A DNA stretch of 64,000 bases from an uncultured Mycoplasmatota bacterium (GTDB taxonomy: Bacteria; Bacillota_I; Bacilli_A; Izemoplasmatales; Izemoplasmataceae), in assembly GCA_913056275.1 (NCBI GenBank), contig CAJXLP010000001.1, forward strand, positions 1 to 64,000. The letters run 5' to 3'. Every line of letters begins with the position of its first letter. The first letter of the stretch is position 1. Below the pieces are notes generated by a model. The model searched no databases. It was not told where the DNA came from and saw only the letters and a program-made list of their open reading frames with translations. Below, piece by piece: positions 50,347 to 58,650 of this stretch. A program made the position numbers and the translations under genes.

Positions 50347-52722
50347 TTACACAATTAATTCAATGGAATACCCTTTTTGTTGAAACGCTTCTTCTAAGTT
50401 TTCATAGTCAATATCAGATGGTTTTAAGTAAACGGTTTGTTCTTCCAAGACAATATTAAATCCTTTGTATCCAAGTTTGGTAAGGACCTGTTTGATCGTA
50501 TTCACACAATGCTCGCAGCTCATGTTTTTCACTTTAATCGTGTGCGCGAAGCCACTTGGTGTTTGGGACAACTTAACGCGTCTTAAGCGGAGCGCATTGA
50601 GCACAACCATTATCGATGAAAAGCCCATAGCAATGGCCGCAACAACCATCGATAGGCCGCCCAAGGCTGCTAAGGGAATGGCGATAATGTTATACGAAAA
50701 TGCCCACAGGAAGTTTTGTTTAATGTTGCGGAGGGTTGCTTGAGACATGTCCATGGCTTGTAACACTTTGTTTAAATCATGGCTCATCAATGTGACGTCA
50801 CTTGAATCAATGGCGACGTCAGTTCCATGCCCCATAGCAAACCCAATATCTGCGGTTTTTAATGCCGGTGCATCATTGATGCCATCGCCGACAAATCCCA
50901 CGGTGTAATGGGCTTGATAGTGTTTAATCAACGCCGCTTTTTCGTGCGGGAAAACTGAAGCATGATAAGTGTCTATTCCACATTCAAAGGCAATTTTTTC
51001 GGCCACTTTATCGTGGTCTCCCGTAATCATTACGGGTTTTAATCCACGCCGTTTCATCTCTTGAATAACCGCTTTTGAGGTCGGTTTTAGGGGATCTTCG
51101 AAGGCAAACACCCCTTGGACTTCGTTATTTTTGACAATGACATTTAAGGTGTACGCGTTTGCCATCCAATCGTCAGCCTCTTTGGCAAAAGGATTCACAA
51201 TGTCATGCTCTTTTAAATAGGCATATGACGCAAGGATCACACGGTCTTTATGGATGGTTCCTTGCACACCTTGGCCAGGTAAAATCTGGAAGTCTTCAAC
51301 GGCTGACAAGGTTGTTGAATGAGTCTTTGCATAGGTCAATACAGCGTTCGCTAAAGGATGGGTTGATTGTTGTTCAATACTCGCAGCATCACTCAGTGCG
51401 TCTGCATCTCCGACAAAATGTTTTACGACCGGTTTGCCTTGCGTAAGGGTGCCAGTTTTATCAAAGGCCACTAAGGTTAAATGCGGAGCGATTTCAAAGA
51501 AGTCGCCGCCTTTATATAAGATATGATTTTCAGCCGCTTTTCCGTTCCCAACTAAAATAGATGTGGGTGTTGCTAATCCCAATGCACACGGGCAACTGAT
51601 GACTAAAATTGCCACGCTCCGAGTAAAGGCGACTTGAAAATCTAGCCCAAGGCCTAGCCATTGAATCAAAAAGTTGGTGATTGCAAGAGCCATTACAACA
51701 GGCACAAAGATGCCCGATATTTGATCAGCTAAGCGTTGAATCGGGAGTTTTTCAGCACTCGCTTCTTCCACAGAAGCGATAATCTGTGAGAGCATCGTAT
51801 CTTTACCAATTTGGGTAACTTGCACGGTTAATGTGGCCGACTGATTGATGGTCGCTCCGATCACTGAGGTCCCGACCTTTTTATCGACCGGCATTGACTC
51901 ACCAGTCAACATCGATTCATCCACGGTACTTATTCCTTCGATGACCTTGCCATCTACGGGAATTTTTTCGGTCGCTTTCACTTCGAGTATATCTCCGACA
52001 TTTAACGTTTCAACGCCCACCATACGAGTCCCTTCTGGCGTAATCAGTCGGGCTTCTTTGGCTTCTAGTTTTAAAAGACCCACCAAGGCATCGGTCGTTT
52101 TTTCTTTGGCTTTATCTTCAAAATAATTGCCTAAGAGTACCATCGTTATAATTAAGGCGCTAATTTCAAAAAAATACTCTGGATGCATGCGGGGATTCGT
52201 CGCATCACCAACGAGTAAATAAATACTATAGAAGTAGGCACTTGACGTCCCTAAGACGACTAAAATATCCATGCCCAATACTTTTTTCTTAAGGCCTTGG
52301 TACGCTGCTTTAAAAAAGTGTCTACCAAGTCCGAATTGGACAACGGTCGCCAGCGCCAGTTGAAAATAGCCATTCATCAATAGCGCGGGAACTGGCACAA
52401 AAGAAAACCATGCAAGGTGTCCAAACATGGCATATAAAAGTGGCGCTGAGATAAGTCCTGCGAGCCATAACTCAATCTTCAATCGCTTGGCCCGTTTGGC
52501 ACTATCTTGCAAGTTCTCTTCCAAGACGGGATAGTATCCGACTGCTTTAATCGTTTTGGCAATTTGAGCCAAAGTGGTTTCGGCATCATCAAAATCCGCG
52601 AGAACCTTACCGGCACTCACGTTTACTTTAATCGAAACATAAGGATTATTTTTGAAACTATTTTCAATCGTTTGAGCACACATGGCGCATGTCATGCCCT
52701 CGACTTTAATCGCTTTTTTCAT
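50347..52722 (-). CDS. copA: copper-translocating P-type ATPase with HMA domains at both ends
   Basis: This 791-residue P1B-type ATPase has an N-terminal heavy-metal domain with GMTCAMC (C12, C15), the membrane CPC site (377-379, [12 protein letters not shown]), the phosphorylated D421 in DKTGT, HP in STHPLANA and GDGIND. A second heavy-metal domain is fused at the C-terminus (about 724-791; C736, C739 in NMSCEHC), where most CopA proteins end. It probably exports Cu+ and may carry its own chaperone domain. AAGGGAG precedes the ATG. A thioredoxin-like gene is divergent. Confidence 0.94.
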   Translation of the reverse strand: MKKAIKVEGMTCAMCAQTIENSFKNNPYVSIKVNVSAGKVLADFDDAETTLAQIAKTIKAVGYYPVLEENLQDSAKRAKRLKIELWLAGLISAPLLYAMFGHLAWFSFVPVPALLMNGYFQLALATVVQFGLGRHFFKAAYQGLKKKVLGMDILVVLGTSSAYFYSIYLLVGDATNPRMHPEYFFEISALIITMVLLGNYFEDKAKEKTTDALVGLLKLEAKEARLITPEGTRMVGVETLNVGDILEVKATEKIPVDGKVIEGISTVDESMLTGESMPVDKKVGTSVIGATINQSATLTVQVTQIGKDTMLSQIIASVEEASAEKLPIQRLADQISGIFVPVVMALAITNFLIQWLGLGLDFQVAFTRSVAILVISCPCALGLATPTSILVGNGKAAENHILYKGGDFFEIAPHLTLVAFDKTGTLTQGKPVVKHFVGDADALSDAASIEQQSTHPLANAVLTYAKTHSTTLSAVEDFQILPGQGVQGTIHKDRVILASYAYLKEHDIVNPFAKEADDWMANAYTLNVIVKNNEVQGVFAFEDPLKPTSKAVIQEMKRRGLKPVMITGDHDKVAEKIAFECGIDTYHASVFPHEKAALIKHYQAHYTVGFVGDGINDAPALKTADIGFAMGHGTDVAIDSSDVTLMSHDLNKVLQAMDMSQATLRNIKQNFLWAFSYNIIAIPLAALGGLSMVVAAIAMGFSSIMVVLNALRLRRVKLSQTPSGFAHTIKVKNMSCEHCVNTIKQVLTKLGYKGFNIVLEEQTVYLKPSDIDYENLEEAFQQKGYSIELIV

Positions 52723-52752
52723 CGTAAAATTCTCCCTTATGCGTATAATGAA

Positions 52753-52777
52753 TTTGGGCCTTTAGTATACGCCCAAA
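52753..52777. promoter_or_regulatory. inverted repeat in the copA / thioredoxin-like intergenic region
   Basis: TTTGGGC-N11-GCCCAAA is a perfect 7-bp inverted repeat in the 93-base divergent region, next to -10-like TATAAT (plus) and TATACT (minus) elements. It does not match the CopY box; a metal-regulator role is only a guess. Confidence 0.35.
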
Positions 52778-52815
52778 CGAATTTGTCTAGCAAATCATAT
52801 TATCAGGAGTTTTTC

Positions 52816-53124
52816 ATGATCGTCGATTCCCTAGAATCCCTAAACACTGAACTGGATAAACCACTCACCCTAGTCCTCGCTAAAACGCATCCGTGTAGCG
52901 TGTGTAAAAACACACTGAATTTCTTGCACGCGCAAGTCCCAAAGCTTGACGCAATGAACATCGTTGAAATTTACATCGATGACCACGATGAATTTCGCGG
53001 AAAATTCATGATTTTCACAGTCCCCACAGTCATGGTCTACAGTGAAGGCAAAGAACTCTTAAGAGAATCACGCTTTATCGATCCGCACAAAATCAATCGT
53101 CTCGTTGAAATGTTTGGAGCCTAA
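52816..53124 (+). CDS. thioredoxin-like protein
   Basis: This 102-residue thioredoxin-fold protein has an atypical active site [10 protein letters not shown] (CSVC) and the cis-proline segment FTVPTVMVY. It reduces disulfides or forms mixed disulfides in the cytosol; there is no signal peptide. The start is ATG at 52816 with CAGGAG six bases upstream; the longer in-frame extension runs through the promoter. It is divergent from copA and is followed almost directly by mgsA, so the pair is co-transcribed. Confidence 0.87.
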   Translation: MIVDSLESLNTELDKPLTLVLAKTHPCSVCKNTLNFLHAQVPKLDAMNIVEIYIDDHDEFRGKFMIFTVPTVMVYSEGKELLRESRFIDPHKINRLVEMFGA

Positions 53125-53125
53125 G

Positions 53126-53491
53126 ATGCAAATCGGTTTAATCGCCCACAATAAAAAGAAAAAAGATATGATTGCGTTCTGTGAAGAACACAGTCATACC
53201 TTAAGTCAGCATCAGTTGTTTGCGACCGGAACGACCGGTCTAAAAATAAACGAACATACCGGACTTTCGGTCCATCGTTTTAAATCAGGTCCTTTAGGCG
53301 GTGACCAAGAAATGGGGTCAAGAATTGCCAACGGGCAAATCGACATGTTGTTTTTCTTCCGTGACCCTTTGACAGCCCAACCTCATGAACCCGATGTGTC
53401 TGCGCTCTTCCGGTTGTCCGATGTGTATCAAATTCCACTAGCGACCAATAAGAAAACTGCTGCGTTTTTAATTGCGTCTTTAAGCGAGTAA
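53126..53491 (+). CDS. mgsA: methylglyoxal synthase
   Basis: This 121-residue enzyme turns dihydroxyacetone phosphate into methylglyoxal and phosphate, a bypass that relieves sugar-phosphate stress. Seen: [24 protein letters not shown] and [15 protein letters not shown] (phosphate-binding loop and catalytic Asp region), and [15 protein letters not shown]. The start is ATG at 53126 with GGAG six bases before it. It converges on heliorhodopsin 3 and overlaps its 3' end by 12 bases. Confidence 0.96.
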   Translation: MQIGLIAHNKKKKDMIAFCEEHSHTLSQHQLFATGTTGLKINEHTGLSVHRFKSGPLGGDQEMGSRIANGQIDMLFFFRDPLTAQPHEPDVSALFRLSDVYQIPLATNKKTAAFLIASLSE

Positions 53492-54247
53492 AACGCCGGT
53501 GAAAATGACCCACGCTAAAATGCTTTTACCAAATAATGATAACCACACATACGCTCTTTCACCGAAGATATAATCGGCCCAACGGCCGATTTTTTTATAC
53601 TGTAAATATTGATTCAACGCAAAGGCGTTAAAGACAGTAAAGTAAAAGATTACTCCGGGAATGACAAACCATGGCAACATCGATAAATCAGCATTTCCAA
53701 ACAAATAAATCAAGATTAAAATCCACGGAACAATGCCGGCGATCCATCCATAAAAATATGGCAGCCAATCCGTTTTTCTGCGATTAGGCGGATTCATTTT
53801 TTCCATCAATAAACCAAATAAATTCATTAACCCATTAATGGTAAAGACTAAGATTAAGGCTTCAATCGTTAATAGACCGAACATCGTCGTTAATAACACG
53901 ATCATGATTGATGAGGACAAAGCATATTCATACCAGCGTTGGGGATTTATTCCATTCACGATATTACGCTTATACGTCTCTTTTAACGGAAAGCCGATGA
54001 TGAAATGAAACATCGCACTCAGTAATAAAAAGGCGGCAACTAATAAGGAGAATGGAAGCTCAAATAGTTCTTGCGTTCCTGGGAAATATAAATCTCCCTC
54101 GGCTTCAAAAAATCGGCCGTAAATTTGCGGTCTAAAATCTCTAAATACATCGACGGTTAAGGCAAGTACAACCATCGCGGTTCCTTGAATTAAGTGCACA
54201 AGTCCCATCCAGCGGTTAAATGAAACTAGCTTGTCAATACGTTGCAT
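53480..54247 (-). CDS. heliorhodopsin 3
   Basis: This 255-residue seven-helix heliorhodopsin has H18 (MGLVHLIQG), H81 (SAMFHFII), R104 and counterion E107 ([10 protein letters not shown]), and S237/K241 (SLFGK), the last four at the same numbers as in 48C12. It is the most divergent of the three copies: the GERAY and SLFGKS segment differs and the C-terminus GVLLA lacks FQP. AGGAGG precedes the ATG. The 99-base upstream region carries a 14-bp perfect palindrome and separates it from a four-gene SDR/YbjQ/membrane-protein operon on the same strand. Confidence 0.93.
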   Translation of the reverse strand: MQRIDKLVSFNRWMGLVHLIQGTAMVVLALTVDVFRDFRPQIYGRFFEAEGDLYFPGTQELFELPFSLLVAAFLLLSAMFHFIIGFPLKETYKRNIVNGINPQRWYEYALSSSIMIVLLTTMFGLLTIEALILVFTINGLMNLFGLLMEKMNPPNRRKTDWLPYFYGWIAGIVPWILILIYLFGNADLSMLPWFVIPGVIFYFTVFNAFALNQYLQYKKIGRWADYIFGERAYVWLSLFGKSILAWVIFTGVLLA

Positions 54248-54313
54248 GGTGGCCTCCTGTGAGGTCTAGATTTTTTAGTGCGTTATACGTACCATTAATA
54301 TACGCTAAATTAA

Positions 54314-54327
54314 GTAAAACGTTTTAC
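54314..54327. promoter_or_regulatory. 14-bp perfect palindrome upstream of heliorhodopsin 3
   Basis: GTAAAACGTTTTAC is a perfect palindrome in the 99-base gap before the heliorhodopsin 3 gene. Nearby are related short words (GTTATACG, TATACGCT, TTATGCG). The size suits a dimeric repressor or activator site; the protein is unknown. Confidence 0.5.
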
Positions 54328-54346
54328 GTTATGCGTTAATTTTCAC

Positions 54347-54538
54347 TTACTTTTTTATGTGAGTGGCCTGGTAAAATACCCAACCAAATAAAGGAATCCA
54401 AATGATGTATACCCACGTGGACCGTTTAAAAAACTGTGGATTATCTGGGGTATTATACAGTTTAACCGTTGTCAAAATGCGTGCCAGTAATTCCACGGTT
54501 AAGGCGGAAATAAAGATGGGCCAAAATAATGCGTTCAA
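54347..54538 (-). CDS. small PLDc_N-like two-helix membrane protein (TTG start)
   Basis: This 63-residue protein has two membrane segments and the ending TWVYIIWIPLFGWVFYQATH, resembling the membrane part of cardiolipin-synthase-like proteins (PLDc_N). It lacks the catalytic HKD domain. The TTG start at 54538 directly follows the stop of the 4-helix protein gene, with AGAGATGG upstream. It ends the operon led by the SDR gene; the heliorhodopsin 3 gene starts 99 bases further on. Confidence 0.7.
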   Translation of the reverse strand: MNALFWPIFISALTVELLARILTTVKLYNTPDNPQFFKRSTWVYIIWIPLFGWVFYQATHIKK

Positions 54539-54979
54539 TTAAATGCCATCTCTGATCGGTTCGCTCAGCGCTTCCATTTTATTGCGTCCGATAATTCCGC
54601 TAATCAAAAATACGATGCCCACCAATTGGTTCCCAAATAAACTAATGCCCCCATAGATGGCTTGGTATAAAAAGATGGTTGATGCTTTGGCAGTTGATTT
54701 CTTCCCTTGCAATAATGGAATGAAAAGCACCAAATTGGCTATTAAAAAGGCGAGTTGAATGATCAATACAGTTACAAAAACACCACGAATAAACGGCAAT
54801 GCTTCATAAAACATATTGACTTCATCGGCCGACTGCAAGCCCTCTTCGATGATCAGTCTAAAAAAGTTAGGTAAACGGGCAATAATTATAAATATGACCG
54901 TTGCAAAGATGAATGATAATGCTTGAAAGACGAGTCCAATGATGGTGAGAACGCGTGAAGAACCGGGGATATTAGACAT
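54539..54979 (-). CDS. four-helix membrane protein of unknown function
   Basis: I do not recognise this 146-residue protein with confidence. It has four membrane helices, a short extracytoplasmic loop rich in acidic residues (IEEGLQSADEVNMFYEALP) between the first two, and a C-terminal charged tail. The start overlaps the end of the ybjQ gene by eight bases. It lies in the operon SDR-ybjQ-this-PLDc_N. Confidence 0.7.
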   Translation of the reverse strand: MSNIPGSSRVLTIIGLVFQALSFIFATVIFIIIARLPNFFRLIIEEGLQSADEVNMFYEALPFIRGVFVTVLIIQLAFLIANLVLFIPLLQGKKSTAKASTIFLYQAIYGGISLFGNQLVGIVFLISGIIGRNKMEALSEPIRDGI

Positions 54980-55307
54980 CTTTTTCTAATTTCACTGCAG
55001 TGCCGTACGCGATAATTTCAGCAGCACCAGCCATCACACCAGACGTTTGAATCCGAAATGCTAAGACTGCATCGGCCCCTAATTCATCCGCTTCTTTTAG
55101 CAAACGTTCGGTGGCAAGTTTGCGCGCACTTTCCATCATCTGTGAATACCCTTTGATTTCACCACCAACGAGACTTTTAAACCCCGCCCCGATGTCCCGA
55201 CCAATGTTTTTAGTTTGGACGGTGGATCCTTTGACGTAGCCTAAAACTTCGGTAACGCTGTAACCTGGATAATGCCCCAACGTTAATAATTCTTTTCGTG
55301 TAATCAT
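54972..55307 (-). CDS. YbjQ-family (UPF0145) protein
   Basis: This 111-residue UPF0145/YbjQ protein has the family sequence VTEVLGYVKGSTVQTKNIGRDI and DELGADAVLAFRIQTS. The fold is a pentameric heavy-metal-binding-like domain of unknown function. The ATG overlaps the SDR stop by four bases (ATGA), so it is co-translated with it. Confidence 0.9.
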   Translation of the reverse strand: MITRKELLTLGHYPGYSVTEVLGYVKGSTVQTKNIGRDIGAGFKSLVGGEIKGYSQMMESARKLATERLLKEADELGADAVLAFRIQTSGVMAGAAEIIAYGTAVKLEKDV

Positions 55308-56014
55308 AGTAAGTTCTCCTTAAATTTTATTTGTTCGCGTTTGATATAAAAATTGAGTGCCTGCGGGATGATGCGATACGTCCATTTAAATAATGCCGAC
55401 GTATGCAGGGTCTTTTTGCCACGCTGAATGGCTTTAATGATTTTGCGAGCAACGTCATTCGCATCTTGAATTAACCACGATTGATGGGGTTGCTTGGAAG
55501 TGTCAAAAAACGCCGTATTAACCGCCACTGGATACACTCTAAGCACGGCCATATCATCTTCCAAATGAACCGCTTTAAAGTATCCATCAAGGGCCGCTTT
55601 TGTGCTCGCATACATCGCATAACCAGGCAGCGGCCAAAACGCCATTGCCGATAACATTACAACAAACTGGGCATTGGGATGATGCATTTTAAGCCATTGA
55701 TATTCGGCAATTACAGACCATACATTGGTTTGGTACATTGCCCGAAATGCTTCGTGATCAAAGCCATTTTTCTCGTACCGAGCATAGCCTGCATTGGCAA
55801 TGAAAATGTCAATCACTTTGGGAAGTGTGTGGAGTGCCTCATCGTTTGCTTTAGCATCCGATAAATCCACTGGAACTTTGTGTAAATTCGGATGGGTAAA
55901 TGGAAACGAATCATTTGGATGATACAGCGCAACGATGTGAGCACGGTCAATCCACGCCTGCATCAAAGCCCAGCCAATGCCTGAACTGGCCCCAGTGATA
56001 ACAATTGTTTTCAT
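55304..56014 (-). CDS. short-chain dehydrogenase/reductase
   Basis: This 236-residue SDR has the NAD(P) motif TGASSGIG, IANAGYARY, the catalytic serine in VVMLSAMAFW and YASTK with Tyr and Lys. Substrate is unknown; the family includes retinol dehydrogenases among many others, and nothing in the sequence singles those out. GAGGAGG precedes the ATG, and an extended -10 (TGC TATAAT) lies upstream. It leads a four-gene operon that ends 99 bases before heliorhodopsin 3. Confidence 0.9.
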   Translation of the reverse strand: MKTIVITGASSGIGWALMQAWIDRAHIVALYHPNDSFPFTHPNLHKVPVDLSDAKANDEALHTLPKVIDIFIANAGYARYEKNGFDHEAFRAMYQTNVWSVIAEYQWLKMHHPNAQFVVMLSAMAFWPLPGYAMYASTKAALDGYFKAVHLEDDMAVLRVYPVAVNTAFFDTSKQPHQSWLIQDANDVARKIIKAIQRGKKTLHTSALFKWTYRIIPQALNFYIKREQIKFKENLL

Positions 56015-56041
56015 AAGTCCCTCCTCTTAATTATAGCAAAT

Positions 56042-56068
56042 AAAAACGCCTCATGCTGAGGCGTTTTT
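56042..56068 (-). terminator. intrinsic terminator of PadR-DUF1700-M48
   Basis: Stem AAACGCCTCA/TGAGGCGTTT with a three-base loop and a T tract on the minus strand; the M48 stop codon lies at the loop. Confidence 0.92.
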
Positions 56069-57292
56069 TGCAATGGCAGCCAGTCGTTTATGCATTGGTG
56101 GATGTGAGTAATAAACGGTCGTATAGGCTGGGTGAGGATTTAAATCAGAGAGCGATTCTTTCGCGAGTTTCCTGAGTGCACGGTCCATCGGATCAGCACC
56201 GAGTAACCCAACACTAAAAGCATCTGCTCGGTACTCGGCCCATCTGGAAAGAGCCATCGTTGGAATTGAGAAAAGAATACTCAAAGGAGCAATCAAGATA
56301 CCAAATAAAATCAGACTAAATCCTAAGAAGACTCCGTCAAAACCAAATGCGGTAAATAAGGCAGGCGTTGAAACAATCAAATAAAATAATCCAACATACA
56401 TAAATATTTCAATGGCTTGTTGAATGAACATCCGAGGGACGTCTTTATGCTTTCCGTGTGCAAACTCATGCGCGAGCACCGCGAGTATTTCATCTTCTTT
56501 CATCTTTTTGATCAATGTATCAAACAGAACAATTTCTTTTTGTTTCCCAAAGCCTGAAAAGAACGCATTGAGTCGCGTCGACCGACGCGACGCATCCATC
56601 GTTGAAATGGCTTTGACTTTAAACCCTATTTCAGCCGCTAATGCTTCAATGGAATCTTTTAACGTGCCATCTTCAAGCGGTTCAATTTTGTTAAATATTT
56701 TGACAAATACTGCGGTGTACAAATATGAAATGAGTGCGAAAACGGCCATAAGTGAAGCCCAGGCAATTACGATAAACGCAAAGAGATTGTCTTGGAAGGT
56801 CTCATAAAGATAATACAATCCAACGATTAACCCGCCGCCTAAGACAAGAGTTAAAATCAGTTGTTTAATTTTATCGGTAACAAATGTTTGGGGGGTTGTT
56901 TTATTAAAGCCGAATTCTTCTTCGATTTTAAACGTTCGGTATGCTCCAAAGGCCGTCCCAACCACGAACCGAATCAATTGATAGATTCCAAGAAATATGA
57001 GTACCTGTAATAGCGGTGATGCACTGATTAAAGCAACATCATAGATCGCTTGGATTAATTGCCCATTAAAAACGAGCAAAGCAAGTGTGATGAGTAACGA
57101 AACCCCTTCAGAAATCCAACCAAAACGCGACGTTACTCGTGTATAGTTGATCCACTTTTTATACCTTTTCTCATTGAAAATATCTGCAACATTTTCTGGA
57201 AGTGGGTCTTTTTTAATGCGCTCATTCAAGATTTTCAGAGTTGCCTCAAAAACAAATGTAGCAAGCAACACACTAATGACTAAAATTTCCAT
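56051..57292 (-). CDS. M48-family (Ste24-like) membrane metallopeptidase
   Basis: This 413-residue peptidase has the zinc site AVLAHEFAHGKH (HExxH) at about 275, a third ligand in SRWAEYRADAF, several membrane helices (about 5-25, 60-130, 150-190, 300-345), and the Ste24 segment EEEFGFNKTTPQTF. It resembles CAAX-type proteases that clear misfolded membrane proteins. AAGGAGG precedes the ATG, which abuts the stop of the DUF1700 gene, so it is the last gene of a PadR operon. Confidence 0.93.
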   Translation of the reverse strand: MEILVISVLLATFVFEATLKILNERIKKDPLPENVADIFNEKRYKKWINYTRVTSRFGWISEGVSLLITLALLVFNGQLIQAIYDVALISASPLLQVLIFLGIYQLIRFVVGTAFGAYRTFKIEEEFGFNKTTPQTFVTDKIKQLILTLVLGGGLIVGLYYLYETFQDNLFAFIVIAWASLMAVFALISYLYTAVFVKIFNKIEPLEDGTLKDSIEALAAEIGFKVKAISTMDASRRSTRLNAFFSGFGKQKEIVLFDTLIKKMKEDEILAVLAHEFAHGKHKDVPRMFIQQAIEIFMYVGLFYLIVSTPALFTAFGFDGVFLGFSLILFGILIAPLSILFSIPTMALSRWAEYRADAFSVGLLGADPMDRALRKLAKESLSDLNPHPAYTTVYYSHPPMHKRLAAIAKNASA

Positions 57293-58243
57293 TCAATCCT
57301 CCTTTTCAGAAAGCACTCCAGCAATTGGAATCATGAGAAAAACAAGCCAGGCAATCTCATAAAGCTGAAATAAATCTCCGATAATTATAAAAAGTATAAC
57401 ACTGAGTAATGGCGTATACGCCACAAATTGAACTGTTTCCTTTTTTATAAACTGTGCGTACAAGAGCACGCTGATTGGAATAAGTAGAAAAATAACCCAC
57501 ATCGGATGCCATAAGCCATAGACAAATCCAAAAAATAAGTAGACGCCAGATAGCGCCATAACAAGTGCGACTCCTAAAGCAAAACGCACAAATCCAAGTG
57601 CTTTAATTTTTGGCCACGATTGATACATGATAATCGGAATAAATCCCGCAAATACCAGTTGACTCCAAGGATGATTTGTTTGGTAATACACCCATAAATA
57701 AAGGGCAGGGACAAATAAACCAGCCGCAAACATCAACCACTTTAAACGACGGTTGTCTGTCAAGATAGCCAAGGGGAAAATCAATGTATACGGCACCCAG
57801 GCAATGGCCCATAAATCATAGATAAATCCGAGGCCAAAAAAGGTGAATGTAAAGACAAAAGGACTGAGTGCTACAACGCGTTCCATCCCACGGCTATTTA
57901 AGCCAATAGCCGTCATAGGGATGAGTAGAAAAAAGAGCCAAGAATAGGCAAATCCGTTGGCATAAAATCCAACCACAAAAAACAATATCACCGCAATGAA
58001 TGGACTTGTCGCAACAATTTTATCGCGTTGGTTCTTGAGTGTTTTATCGGTCATAGGAATCTCAGCAACCAACTTTTTAACAGGGCCTAAAGACTGAATG
58101 TATGTAGGTTCTAATTCACCGTTTGAGACGGCCTCATCAATCATTGATTCGTAATCAGCGATCACGTCTTTTTGATCAGACCGCGAAAAGCCTTTTTCAT
58201 TAAGGGCATTTTTTAACGCCACAAAAAATTCTGATTTATTCAT
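57293..58243 (-). CDS. DUF1700 membrane protein
   Basis: This 316-residue protein has the DUF1700 N-terminus (LKNALNEKGFSRSDQKDVIADYESMIDEAVSNGE, seen in pieces) and about nine membrane segments arranged as repeats of the kind SPFxxxxxFFxxGFxY. DUF1700 proteins usually sit next to PadR regulators, as here. Function is unknown. Its start overlaps the PadR end by eight bases. Confidence 0.87.
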   Translation of the reverse strand: MNKSEFFVALKNALNEKGFSRSDQKDVIADYESMIDEAVSNGELEPTYIQSLGPVKKLVAEIPMTDKTLKNQRDKIVATSPFIAVILFFVVGFYANGFAYSWLFFLLIPMTAIGLNSRGMERVVALSPFVFTFTFFGLGFIYDLWAIAWVPYTLIFPLAILTDNRRLKWLMFAAGLFVPALYLWVYYQTNHPWSQLVFAGFIPIIMYQSWPKIKALGFVRFALGVALVMALSGVYLFFGFVYGLWHPMWVIFLLIPISVLLYAQFIKKETVQFVAYTPLLSVILFIIIGDLFQLYEIAWLVFLMIPIAGVLSEKED

Positions 58244-58553
58244 CGGTATCTCCTAAGATGGATTGCACCTGATGTGTAAAGTGCATCCACTGATTGATTT
58301 CTTCATTTAAAAATCTTTGTCCATTTGCGGTGAGTGTGTATATTTTTGTCGGGGCCCCTGCCTCCCCCGCTACTTTTGAATATTCCAAGTACGATTTATC
58401 TGTCAATCTTCTCAACATCGGATAGATGGTATTTTCATTCACACCTAACGAATCTTTCAGGGCTTTAGTAATCTGATAGGTGGTCTGATAATTTTGTTTA
58501 ACAAGTGCGAGTACACACAGATCAATCACTCCTTTTTTAAATTGAGTGTTCAT
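58236..58553 (-). CDS. PadR-family transcriptional regulator
   Basis: This 105-residue PadR winged-helix protein has GVIDLCVLALVKQ, VNENTIYPMLRRLTDKSYL and GAPTKIYTLTANG, the family signature. The start is ATG at 58553, which has GGAGGAGG upstream; the longer frame crosses the promoter. A 17-bp perfect inverted repeat, ATTGTGTATTACACAAT, just past the -10 shows likely autorepression. The DUF1700 and M48 genes follow in the operon. Confidence 0.93.
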   Translation of the reverse strand: MNTQFKKGVIDLCVLALVKQNYQTTYQITKALKDSLGVNENTIYPMLRRLTDKSYLEYSKVAGEAGAPTKIYTLTANGQRFLNEEINQWMHFTHQVQSILGDTDE

Positions 58554-58569
58554 CGGCCCTCCTCCATTA

Positions 58570-58616
58570 ATTGTGTAATACACAATAAATATATAGCATT
58601 CCAAAAAAATTGTCAA
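58570..58616 (-). promoter_or_regulatory. PadR operon promoter with 17-bp operator
   Basis: TTGACA (58616-58611), 17 bases, TATATT (58593-58588) on the minus strand. ATTGTGTATTACACAAT at 58570-58586 is a perfect inverted repeat around one central base and covers the transcript start. Confidence 0.85.
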
Positions 58617-58617
58617 A

Positions 58618-58643
58618 TAAAAACAGATAACCGAAGTTATCTG
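58618..58643 (-). terminator. intrinsic terminator of the SOUL-DUF368 operon
   Basis: Stem CAGATAAC/GTTATCTG with a TTCG tetraloop and five T; it directly abuts the -35 of the PadR promoter. Confidence 0.9.
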
Positions 58644-58650
58644 CTTGTTT

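Noticed and set aside
54250-54275. GGTCTAGA word before heliorhodopsin 3 as a second GntR operator
   Set aside because: It lacks the paired half of the NagR/DasR site and lies in the leader close to the ribosome site, so chance is more likely.
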